NCBI GenBank assembly: GCA_947461915.1
Contig: CANHNG010000098.1
Coordinates: forward strand, 1 to 6,844
Direction: 5' to 3'
DNA: 6,844 nucleotides
Source: Flavobacteriaceae bacterium
Lineage (GTDB): Bacteria > Bacteroidota > Bacteroidia > Flavobacteriales > Flavobacteriaceae
In this document: in pieces, positions 1 to 5,829 of the stretch
Layout of the letters: every line of letters starts with the position of its first letter
How positions within the stretch are numbered: position 1 is the stretch's first letter
The notes under the pieces: generated by a model
Databases searched by the model: none
Told to the model about the DNA's origin: nothing
What the model saw: only the letters and a program-made list of their open reading frames with translations
Translations under genes and position numbers: made by a program

Positions 1-727
1 TCCCGGAATCAGGGCATTAATCGCTGTTATGTCAGAAATAGGGACAGTGGTGGTGGTGGCTCCTGATAGCGCCCAAAGTGCCACGGGTCATTCCATTACC
101 ATAAACGACACCTTGTATATCAATAAAATTTCTAAAGATAACGACCCCATTCTAGAATACAGCTGTTCTGGAACTCCGGTGGACTCGGTCAAGCTAGCGG
201 TAAATGAAATCCTGAAAAGAAAACCGGATTTGTGTGTGTCAGGGATTAATCACGGATCTAATTCTTCGATAAATGTCATCTATTCCGGAACGATGAGTGC
301 CGCAGTTGAAGCCGGTATCGAAGGCATTCCCGCTATTGGATTCTCCTTATTGGATTACGATTGGAATGCCGATTTTGAACCCATAAAATCATTTATTCGA
401 ACCATCACCCTTGGAGTTTTGGAAAATGGTCTTCCCGAAAGTGTAGTTTTAAATGTTAATTTTCCAAAATTGAAAGAAAAAGAAATACGAGGCATAAAAA
501 TTTGTAGGCAGGCAAAAGCTATTTGGATGGAGAAATTCGACAAACGAAAAACACCGCAAGGAAGGGATTATTATTGGCTAACTGGGGAATTTGTTAATCA
601 GGACAAAGGGGAAGACACCGATGAATGGGCATTGGCTAATGGCTATGTTTCAGTAGTTCCGGTGCAGTTCGACTTGACTGCACACCACGCCATACAACAA
701 CTTAATACCTGGAAATGGAATGACTAA
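1..727 (+). CDS. surE: 5'/3'-nucleotidase SurE, 5'-truncated by the window edge
   Basis: SurE is a metal-dependent cytosolic phosphatase that dephosphorylates nucleoside monophosphates (EC 3.1.3.5) and is linked to stress survival. The reading frame is open from base 2. Its first visible residues, PGIRALIAVM, match the family segment just after the N-terminal NDDG metal site, so the true start lies roughly 15 codons upstream and the ATG at 29 is an internal methionine. Numbering from that methionine, the motif APDSAQSATGHS carries the expected metal-ligand serine (S17), and SGINHGSN followed by VIYSGT (residues 71-88) is the family's asparagine-containing metal and phosphate motif. The catalytic aspartate pair is outside the window. 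The C-terminal part, including the WALANGYVSVVP segment, is intact. The stop overlaps the next gene's start by 8 bp, which suggests translational coupling. Confidence 0.95.
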   Translation, partial: PGIRALIAVMSEIGTVVVVAPDSAQSATGHSITINDTLYINKISKDNDPILEYSCSGTPVDSVKLAVNEILKRKPDLCVSGINHGSNSSINVIYSGTMSAAVEAGIEGIPAIGFSLLDYDWNADFEPIKSFIRTITLGVLENGLPESVVLNVNFPKLKEKEIRGIKICRQAKAIWMEKFDKRKTPQGRDYYWLTGEFVNQDKGEDTDEWALANGYVSVVPVQFDLTAHHAIQQLNTWKWND

Positions 728-992
728 AATAGATTTGTTAATAGGATTTACAATTGGCATTATAGCCTCAATTTTGGGTAGTTATCTTTTCATCACCTTC
801 TTTACTGACTTTGATTTTTTGACCGGAATCCACACGATGAAATCAGAGGGTAAATTGGGCAAATTAATAACGCTAGGGGCCATTCTTGATCTCGTGGTTT
901 TTGCCGTTTTATTGAAATTAGATAAAGAAATGATGGCTCGTGGCGTAGTTTTGGCCGTTATTTGTATTGCGATTATCACCATATTTGTATAA
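720..992 (+). CDS. Small three-helix membrane protein of unknown function
   Basis: This 90-residue protein consists almost entirely of membrane segments. Hydrophobic stretches lie at about residues 4-27, 46-65 and 72-90, separated by short loops containing charged residues (MKSEGKLGK and LDKEMMARG). I see no catalytic motif, cysteine pair or signal peptidase site, and I do not recognise a named family. Its start codon lies inside the surE stop region (8-bp overlap) and lpxB begins 33 bp downstream, so it is very likely co-transcribed and translationally coupled with surE. Position next to lpxB might suggest an inner-membrane or envelope role, but that rests only on gene order. The overlap and the coherent hydrophobic pattern argue that it is a real gene. 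Confidence 0.8.
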   Translation: MTKIDLLIGFTIGIIASILGSYLFITFFTDFDFLTGIHTMKSEGKLGKLITLGAILDLVVFAVLLKLDKEMMARGVVLAVICIAIITIFV

Positions 993-1025
993 ATTAATTT
1001 CTAAAACAATTGATTAAAGAGTAAA

Positions 1026-2138
1026 ATGAAATATTATATTATTGCTGGAGAGGCTTCGGGAGATTTGCATGGCGCTAATTTGATGAAAGCGTTGTACAAA
1101 GAAGACCCTGTCGCGAACATCCGATTTTGGGGGGGCGACTTGATGCAGACTGTTGGCGGAACCTTGGTGAAACATTACCGCGATTTGGCTTTTATGGGAT
1201 TTATTGAAGTACTTTTCCATTTAAAAACTATACTGAATAACATCAAAGTGTGCAAAAAAGACATTGCTACTTTTAAGCCAGATGTTATTATTTTCATTGA
1301 TTATCCCGGATTCAACTTGCGCATTGCAAAATGGGCAAAAGAACTCGGTTTTAAAACCCACTACTATATTTCCCCACAGATTTGGGCTTGGAAAGAAAGT
1401 CGAATTACGAACATCAAACGAGATGTTGATAAAATGTATGTCATTCTCCCTTTCGAAAAAGATTTTTACGAAGCAAAGCATCATTTTCCGGTTGAGTTTG
1501 TGGGCCACCCACTGATTGATGCTATTCACAACCAACCCATAATTGATGCTGCCGCTTTTAGAAAAGAAAATCAATTAAATGAAAAACCCATTGTTGCCAT
1601 TTTGCCCGGTAGCCGAAAACAGGAAATTACCAAAATGCTATCGGTGATGTTGAGCGTGGTCGATGATTTTCCGGACTATCAATTTGTGATTGCCGGGGCA
1701 CCCAGCCAGGAATATTCCTTTTACGAAGGTTTTATCACCAATGAAAACATCAAATTTGTCTCGAATAAAACCTATGATTTATTGCGCATTGCCAGTGCAG
1801 CATTGGTCACCTCTGGTACGGCAACACTAGAAACGGCTCTCTTTAAAGTTCCCGAAGTAGTTTGCTACAAGGGCAGTTGGGCTTCGTACCAAATTGCCAA
1901 ACGCATTATTACCCTGAAATATATTTCGTTGGTCAACCTAATCATGGACGAGGAAGTGGTCACTGAATTGATTCAAGAAAACTGCACTAAAAAACGAATT
2001 AGTGAAGAGTTAAAAAAAATCATGGAATCCGATTATCGCAAAACTCTTTTGGGAAAATATGATGTGTTAGAAGAAAAATTAGGTGGTATTGGCGCCAGCC
2101 AAAAAACAGCAAAATTAATTGTGGCCGATTTGAAATAA
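1026..2138 (+). CDS. lpxB: Lipid-A-disaccharide synthase LpxB
   Basis: LpxB is the GT19 glycosyltransferase that joins UDP-2,3-diacylglucosamine to lipid X, giving lipid A disaccharide 1-phosphate (EC 2.4.1.182) at the cytoplasmic face of the inner membrane. The 370-residue length is normal for the family. Recognisable family segments, in order, are AGEASGDLHGA (residues 7-17), FIDYPGFN (90-97, containing the conserved aspartate D92), YISPQIWAWK (114-123), VGHPLIDAI (159-167), LPGSRKQEI (193-201), VTSGTATLETAL (261-272) and the acceptor-side region SLVNLIMDEEVVTELIQ (301-317). The start follows an AAAGAG purine run, and no upstream in-frame start fits better. The gene sits 33 bp after the small membrane protein gene with no visible promoter between them, so it probably belongs to the surE transcription unit. 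All key motifs are present and nothing indicates damage. Confidence 0.97.
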   Translation: MKYYIIAGEASGDLHGANLMKALYKEDPVANIRFWGGDLMQTVGGTLVKHYRDLAFMGFIEVLFHLKTILNNIKVCKKDIATFKPDVIIFIDYPGFNLRIAKWAKELGFKTHYYISPQIWAWKESRITNIKRDVDKMYVILPFEKDFYEAKHHFPVEFVGHPLIDAIHNQPIIDAAAFRKENQLNEKPIVAILPGSRKQEITKMLSVMLSVVDDFPDYQFVIAGAPSQEYSFYEGFITNENIKFVSNKTYDLLRIASAALVTSGTATLETALFKVPEVVCYKGSWASYQIAKRIITLKYISLVNLIMDEEVVTELIQENCTKKRISEELKKIMESDYRKTLLGKYDVLEEKLGGIGASQKTAKLIVADLK

Positions 2139-2158
2139 TCTATTTGATTTAAAATGTT

Positions 2159-2166
2159 TAAATTTG
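2159..2166 (+). promoter_or_regulatory. Bacteroidota-type -7 box before the C40 lipoprotein gene
   Basis: TAAATTTG matches the Bacteroidota housekeeping -7 consensus TAnnTTTG at every defined position and ends 16 bases before the TTG start. No TTTG -33 box lies at the usual spacing of about 19 bp: the nearest TTTG (2143-2146) leaves only 12 bp. It may therefore be a weak internal promoter or a chance match in AT-rich DNA. If it is active, transcription would start around 2172, giving a leader of only about 10 nt. Confidence 0.35.
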
Positions 2167-2182
2167 CCAAAAATAAACTCTT

Positions 2183-2812
2183 TTGAAACGAATAGCATCC
2201 CTCTTTTTTTTAGTATTATTTTTCACTGCCTGCAAACCCACTTCGGCAATTATAACCTCCAAGAAAGAAGCCGAAGCTAAAGGAATATATACTGTTCCCG
2301 TTGCAAAAAAAAGCATTGCAAAAAAGGAAACGCATGCTAAATCCGAAAAGAAAAAGGAGACTGTCAAAAAGAGTAAAATCATTGAAGTTGAGGAATCGGA
2401 TTATGCTGCAAACGCAGCCGATTCGAGCTATCTGGTGGAACAATTAATTAATTCAGCGTCAAATAAAATAGGTGCCAATTATAAAAGTGGCGGTATTACT
2501 GACGAGGGATTTGACTGTTCCGGATTCATGTACAACATCTTTGATTTGTATAATATAAAACTCCCACACAGTTCGTTGGAACAATCCAAATTAGGGACTA
2601 TCATCGAACGGGAAAATAGTAAAAAAGGGGATTTAATATTCTTCAGAACCAACGGCAGAAATCAAATCAACCATGTAGGAATGGTGATTGAAGTCACTGC
2701 TGATGAGATAAAATTCATCCATTCTGCCACTTCGAGCGGTGTAATTGTATCTTCGACAAAAGAACCCTATTATCAAAAATCATTTGCTCAGGTCAATAGA
2801 ATCCTATTGTAA
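2183..2812 (+). CDS. NlpC/P60 (C40) peptidase lipoprotein, TTG start
   Basis: This is a probable cell-wall hydrolase that would cut peptide crosslinks or stems in murein. It is 209 residues long. A lipoprotein signal peptide (residues 1-16: basic MKR, a hydrophobic core, then FFTA) ends at lipobox cysteine C17. A lysine-, alanine- and glutamate-rich linker (about 26-70) follows, then an NlpC/P60 domain (about 85-209). The catalytic cysteine is C112 in GFDCSGF, the catalytic histidine is H164 in NHVGMV, and H180 in FIHSA fits the third catalytic position. An in-frame TAA at 2174-2176 leaves no room for an upstream start, and TTG at 2183 places MKR directly before the hydrophobic core, so TTG is the likely start. 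The ATG at 2154 is in another frame and stops after ten codons. The gene lies 44 bp after lpxB and 45 bp before comEC. The substrate bond cannot be read from sequence. Confidence 0.9.
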   Translation: MKRIASLFFLVLFFTACKPTSAIITSKKEAEAKGIYTVPVAKKSIAKKETHAKSEKKKETVKKSKIIEVEESDYAANAADSSYLVEQLINSASNKIGANYKSGGITDEGFDCSGFMYNIFDLYNIKLPHSSLEQSKLGTIIERENSKKGDLIFFRTNGRNQINHVGMVIEVTADEIKFIHSATSSGVIVSSTKEPYYQKSFAQVNRILL

Positions 2813-2836
2813 AAACTAAAAGTTATTTTGTGTTAA

Positions 2837-2844
2837 AAAATTTG
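2837..2844 (+). promoter_or_regulatory. Possible -7 box before comEC
   Basis: AAAATTTG matches TAnnTTTG at all defined positions except the first and ends 13 bases before the comEC ATG. As at the C40 gene, no -33 TTTG lies at proper spacing: TTTG at 2827-2830 is only 6 bp away. The similar distance from the start codon at both genes is suggestive but not proof of an internal promoter. Confidence 0.25.
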
Positions 2845-2857
2845 TACTTTTAATAGT

Positions 2858-4894
2858 ATGAGCATATTAACATTCCCTTTAGCGAGAATTACGATTGGGT
2901 TTGTGGCGGGCATACTTGGCGCTTATTATCTAAACCCCAATCCCGAATGTATATTTATCCTGCTGCTGCTCGCAGGAATCGTCTTTAGTATTGCTTATTT
3001 TCTTTCGAAACAAAACACCATAAATCCGCTCTATTTTGGTTTTGCCACTTATTTTCTGGCGATGGGAATAGGCGCCACCACACAAATTATCCACACCGAT
3101 TCTTATCAGCAATCGAATTATGTTAATGACCCAACGATTTTCGAAAAACCGCATCTTGTGTCGGTTACTGTTCGGGAAAAACTCAGAAGTTCCGCTTATA
3201 ACGACCGCTATATTGCGATTGTAAACAAAATCGACACCAAGAAACATTCGGGCAGAATTCTCCTGAATGTCCGAAAAGACAGCTTGAATCATCCTTTCGA
3301 AATAGGGACTCATTTGCGCATAAAGGGCGCACTTTATAAAAATAGTCTAGCGAAAAATCCGAACCAATTTGATTATGGCAAATACCTCGAAAACAAACAA
3401 ATCTACGCCCAACTCTACGCCGATGCGGCTGACATTCAAATGGGTTCTCGACCGGACAAAGACCCTTGGTACTACACGTCCAAATTGCGCACGAAAATAA
3501 TTCGCAACCTGGAAAAAAGCCACTTCAACAAAGCGGAACTCAAAGTTGCCATTGCTTTAATTCTGGGACAGCAACAGGAGATTTCACCCGATATCATTCG
3601 GGATTACCAATATGCCGGTGCCGTACATATTTTGTCGGTTTCGGGATTGCACATTGGGTTTATACTACTTTTTGTGACTTTCCTCCTCAAGCCTTTTCCT
3701 AATACCAGGCGAGGTTCTTTCATTAAGTTGGTTATCATTCTACTGTCGTTATCGCTCTTCGGGTTGATTGCGGGATTGGCTCCTTCGGTGGTGCGTTCCG
3801 TGGCGATGTTTTCGTTTGTGGCCATCGGCATGTATTTGAGAAGAAGCACCAATATTTACCATACTTTATTGGTTTCGATATTGCTTATTTTGCTGTTCCA
3901 ACCTTCTTTTTTATTTGACGTGGGGTTTCAGTTGAGTTATGTCGCCCTGTTTTTTATCCTTTGGTTACAACCTTTATTGGCCCAACTTTGGGTGCCAAAA
4001 AATAAAGTAGTGAATTACTTTTGGGAAATTCTCACGGTTTCTTTCGCCGCGCAAATTGGCGCCTTTCCGTTGAGCATTTATTATTTTCACCAGTTTCCGG
4101 GCTTGTTTTTTGTAACCAATTTGGTGATTATTCCGTTTTTGATTTTCATCATGGGCTTGGGTGTTTTGGTCATGGTGTTGGCAGCTTTTGATTATGTGCC
4201 GATATTCCTCTCCAAAGGATTCGAATGGAGCATTTTTATTTTGAACAAAATCATCAACTCTATTGCTTCTTTAGAGCAATTCATCATTCGGGATATTCCG
4301 TTCAACTGGACTATATTAATCAGTCTGTATTTGTTGATTATCAGCTTGGTTTTTTGGTTCAAAAAGCCAAGTTTCAATAGGGTGTTATTGGCATTAACTA
4401 CCGTGATTATTTTACAAATCACCTGTTTTGAAACCCATTGGACGAATCAAAGCCAAAAAGAATTCGTCATTTTCCACTCGAAAAAAAACACGCTGATTAC
4501 GGAACGAAATGGAGAAAATAGTACTCTGTTTGCCAATGACGGCCTTTTGAAAACCGCATCCGAAAATAAAACCCTGACCTCCTACCTAATGGGCAATTTC
4601 AGTCATTTGAAATCGAAAAAAAAGCTGCAAAACACCCTTTACTTCCAAGACAAGAAGATTTTAGTTTTGGATGGTTTGGGCGTGTATCCAAAAAACAGTA
4701 CTCCTGATATTGTGGTGCTGACCCAATCCCCAAAAATAAATCTGGAGCGGATGTTTCAAACCCTAAAACCTGAAATGGTGGTAGCCGATGGTTCAAATTA
4801 CAGCACCTATATTAGCCTTTGGGAAACCACTTGCCTGAAAAACAAAATCCCTTTTCACGCGACCGGCGAAAAGGGATTTTATAAGTTAGATTGA
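2858..4894 (+). CDS. comEC: ComEC/Rec2-family DNA internalisation channel
   Basis: ComEC forms the inner-membrane pore that carries single-stranded DNA into the cytoplasm during natural transformation. The 678-residue protein has N-terminal membrane segments (about 8-70), a soluble OB-fold-like region of the DUF4131 type (about 95-195, with GTHLRIKGALYKN and NPNQFDYGKYL), then the multi-helix Competence domain (about 225-505). Signature segments are GAVHILSVSGLHIGF (254-268), GLIAGLAPSVVRSVAMF (302-318), DVGFQLSYVALF (354-365) and AAQIGAFPLSIYYFHQFP (397-414). The roughly 160-residue C-terminal part lacks the HxHxDH metal site of the metallo-beta-lactamase domain found in longer ComEC proteins. 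To my knowledge this shorter form is common in Bacteroidota, so it does not look truncated. The last 11 codons and the 3' flank are duplicated downstream, and a long hairpin overlaps the end of the gene. The start ATG is 45 bp after the C40 gene. Confidence 0.95.
   Translation: MSILTFPLARITIGFVAGILGAYYLNPNPECIFILLLLAGIVFSIAYFLSKQNTINPLYFGFATYFLAMGIGATTQIIHTDSYQQSNYVNDPTIFEKPHLVSVTVREKLRSSAYNDRYIAIVNKIDTKKHSGRILLNVRKDSLNHPFEIGTHLRIKGALYKNSLAKNPNQFDYGKYLENKQIYAQLYADAADIQMGSRPDKDPWYYTSKLRTKIIRNLEKSHFNKAELKVAIALILGQQQEISPDIIRDYQYAGAVHILSVSGLHIGFILLFVTFLLKPFPNTRRGSFIKLVIILLSLSLFGLIAGLAPSVVRSVAMFSFVAIGMYLRRSTNIYHTLLVSILLILLFQPSFLFDVGFQLSYVALFFILWLQPLLAQLWVPKNKVVNYFWEILTVSFAAQIGAFPLSIYYFHQFPGLFFVTNLVIIPFLIFIMGLGVLVMVLAAFDYVPIFLSKGFEWSIFILNKIINSIASLEQFIIRDIPFNWTILISLYLLIISLVFWFKKPSFNRVLLALTTVIILQITCFETHWTNQSQKEFVIFHSKKNTLITERNGENSTLFANDGLLKTASENKTLTSYLMGNFSHLKSKKKLQNTLYFQDKKILVLDGLGVYPKNSTPDIVVLTQSPKINLERMFQTLKPEMVVADGSNYSTYISLWETTCLKNKIPFHATGEKGFYKLD
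4844..4880 (+). terminator. Long hairpin inside the comEC 3' end, terminator-like
   Basis: AAAATCCCTTTT (4844-4855) pairs perfectly with AAAAGGGATTTT (4869-4880), a 12-bp stem. Inside it, after a CA bulge, CGC (4858-4860) pairs with GCG (4866-4868) around the loop GACCG. The A-tract on one side and T-tract on the other resemble a bidirectional intrinsic terminator, but the element lies wholly within coding sequence, ending 11 bases before the comEC stop codon. The codons read KIPFHATGEKGFY, so protein constraint explains part of the pattern. Terminator activity is inferred. Confidence 0.5.
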
Positions 4895-4931
4895 GATTAT
4901 TTCTTATTTAGAATTCCATCGGCAAACTTAT
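4861..4931 (+). repeat. 71-bp direct duplication, copy 1 (comEC tail and 3' flank)
   Basis: This block covers the last 11 comEC codons including the stop, plus 37 bp of 3' flank. It aligns without gaps to 5757-5827 with 9 mismatches in 71 positions (about 87% identity), and the first 23 positions are identical. The copy begins in the loop of the comEC 3' hairpin. Confidence 0.92.
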
Positions 4932-4933
4932 TA

Positions 4934-4958
4934 CTGGTGCGAACTTCAAGCTCGTGCA
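4934..4958 (+). repeat. REP-like hairpin repeat 1 (degenerate)
   Basis: This unit matches the core of the other repeats at 21 of 25 positions. The stem GAACT/AGCTC around loop TCA carries one A-C mismatch, and the left end reads CTGGTGC instead of CTAGCGC. It is probably a decayed member of the family, adjoining duplication copy 1. Confidence 0.75.
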
Positions 4959-4960
4959 TT

Positions 4961-4993
4961 TCTAATGCTAGCGCGAGCTTCCAGCTCGTGCAC
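4961..4993 (+). repeat. REP-like hairpin repeat 2
   Basis: The unit begins TCTAAT, followed by GCTAGCGCGAGCT, loop TCC, then AGCTCGTGCAC. The GCGCGAGCT and AGCTCGTGC arms form a 9-bp stem with one G-T position. It is in the same orientation as repeats 1, 3 and 4 and lies 83 bp before the transposase start. REP elements flanking a RAYT gene are typical of this class. Confidence 0.92.
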
Positions 4994-5076
4994 ACAAATA
5001 AAAGCAAACAAAACCAACTACAACCCACAAAAAGTTGTAATTTGTTGTTTTATAAATATTTTTATTTAAAAAGACC
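4994..5076 (+). other. AT-rich leader of the transposase gene
   Basis: This stretch between repeat 2 and the transposase ATG contains a short inverted repeat, TACAAC (5019-5024) with GTTGTA (5034-5039), and a TAATTTG (5038-5044) that falls one base short of the -7 consensus TAnnTTTG. I see no convincing -33 box and no Shine-Dalgarno. It presumably holds a weak transposase promoter. Confidence 0.3.
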
Positions 5077-5625
5077 ATGAGCAGAAAATATAAATTTGGC
5101 GAAAAAGAAGGAGCCTATTTTATGAGTTTTTCAACGGTATATTGGATAGATGTGTTTACGAGAGTAGATTATTTTGATATTATCATTGAATCGCTCGACT
5201 TTTGTAGAAAAAATAAAGGAATGGACATTTATGGGTATTGCATTATGCCAAGTCATATTCATTTAATTTTCAGGTCAGCATTAGGTGATCCATCTGGATT
5301 GATAAGAGATTTTAAAGGTTTTACTTCCAGAAAAATGTTGAAATTTATTGAAGAAAATAATCAAGAAAGCAGACGCGAATGGATGCTCTGGATGTTTGAA
5401 AGAGCCGGAAAGAAAAACAGTAATGTTAAATTTAGACAATTTTGGCAACAAAATAATAAGCCAATTGAGATTTGGTCCTTAAAAGTTTTTGAACAAAAGT
5501 TGGAATATATTCATAACAATCCAGTAGAAACAGGATTTGTAACCGACCCTATAGATTGGAAATATAGCAGTGCAAGAAATTATGGCAATGACGACCATAC
5601 TGTTTTAGAGATAGATTTAAATTGA
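5077..5625 (+). CDS. rayT: REP-associated tyrosine transposase (RAYT, HUH/Y1 family)
   Basis: RAYTs are single-domain HUH nucleases related to IS200/IS605 TnpA that cut and join single-stranded REP hairpins; they are thought to spread REP elements and are generally kept as single-copy genes. This 182-residue protein has the HUH motif H60-I-H62 in YCIMPSHIHLIF and the family segment YIHNNPVETGFV (residues 144-155), in which Y144 is the best candidate for the DNA-attacking tyrosine. WKYSSARNY (161-169) is also typical of the family. The protein appears full length. The ATG at 5077 is preceded by AT-rich sequence without a clear Shine-Dalgarno, and an upstream ATG is not apparent. Two REP-like repeats lie upstream and three downstream, the expected RAYT arrangement. 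The gene is more AT-rich in appearance than comEC, which fits acquisition. The substrate assignment is inferred from the adjacent repeats. Confidence 0.92.
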   Translation: MSRKYKFGEKEGAYFMSFSTVYWIDVFTRVDYFDIIIESLDFCRKNKGMDIYGYCIMPSHIHLIFRSALGDPSGLIRDFKGFTSRKMLKFIEENNQESRREWMLWMFERAGKKNSNVKFRQFWQQNNKPIEIWSLKVFEQKLEYIHNNPVETGFVTDPIDWKYSSARNYGNDDHTVLEIDLN

Positions 5626-5638
5626 TTGATATTGTGGG

Positions 5639-5671
5639 TCTAATGCTAGCGCGAGCTTATAGCTCGTGCAC
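5639..5671 (+). repeat. REP-like hairpin repeat 3
   Basis: This unit is nearly identical to repeat 2 over 33 bp (TCTAAT, GCTAGCGCGAGCT, loop TAT, AGCTCGTGCAC) and differs only in the loop. It begins 13 bp after the transposase stop codon, so it lies in or near the transcript's 3' end and may also act as a terminator stem. Confidence 0.92.
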
Positions 5672-5686
5672 GCAAGAGATTGTTGT

Positions 5687-5718
5687 TCTATTGCTAGCGC
5701 GAGCTTCTAGCTCGTGAC
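5687..5718 (+). repeat. REP-like hairpin repeat 4, left half of an inverted pair
   Basis: The unit begins TCTATT, then GCTAGCGCGAGCT, loop TCT, AGCTCGTGAC. Its end differs from repeats 2 and 3 (GTGAC rather than GTGCAC). Together with the inverted repeat 5 after a 9-bp spacer it forms a REPIN- or BIME-like palindrome. Confidence 0.92.
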
Positions 5719-5727
5719 CATAAAATT

Positions 5728-5753
5728 GTCACGAGCGTGACGCTCGCGCTAGC
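5728..5753 (-). repeat. REP-like hairpin repeat 5, inverted right half of the pair
   Basis: Read on the minus strand this unit is GCTAGCGCGAGCG, loop TCA, CGCTCGTGAC. It matches repeat 4 at 23 of 26 positions. Two of the three differences are partners in the stem: the loop-closing T-A pair becomes G-C. The third is in the loop. It ends 3 bp before duplication copy 2. Confidence 0.92.
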
Positions 5754-5756
5754 GGG

Positions 5757-5827
5757 GACCGGCGAAAAGGGATTTTATAGATTAGATTGATATTGTTATT
5801 TGTTTAGAATTCTATCGGGAAACTTAT
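5757..5827 (+). repeat. 71-bp direct duplication, copy 2 (orphan comEC tail)
   Basis: This is a second copy of 4861-4931. In the comEC frame it still reads EKGFYRLD and a stop (K to R at one position), but no comEC body precedes it: a REP unit does. It keeps the right arm of the terminator-like hairpin and lacks the left arm. It ends 3 bp before the stop codon of the minus-strand regulator. Confidence 0.92.
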
Positions 5828-5829
5828 CA

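Noticed and set aside
29..31. ATG at 29 as the surE start
   Set aside because: The frame is open to the window edge and the upstream residues PGIRALIAV match the family, so this methionine is internal.
1221..1574. 117-codon open frame antisense to lpxB
   Set aside because: It lies wholly opposite well-conserved lpxB motifs, has no recognisable protein features, and its composition is explained by the sense codons.
2154..2186. ATG at 2154 as the start of the C40 gene
   Set aside because: It is in a different frame and reaches TGA after ten codons.
4400..4894. comEC looked C-terminally truncated because the HxHxDH metallo-beta-lactamase site is missing
   Set aside because: The frame ends in a coherent EKGFYKLD tail after a folded-looking C-terminal region, and short ComEC forms without that site are, to my knowledge, usual in Bacteroidota.
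4934..5753. Possible CRISPR array from the repeated 27-33 bp units
   Set aside because: There are only five units with unequal spacing, one is inverted, a gene lies between them, and no cas gene is present. They fit REP elements around a RAYT.
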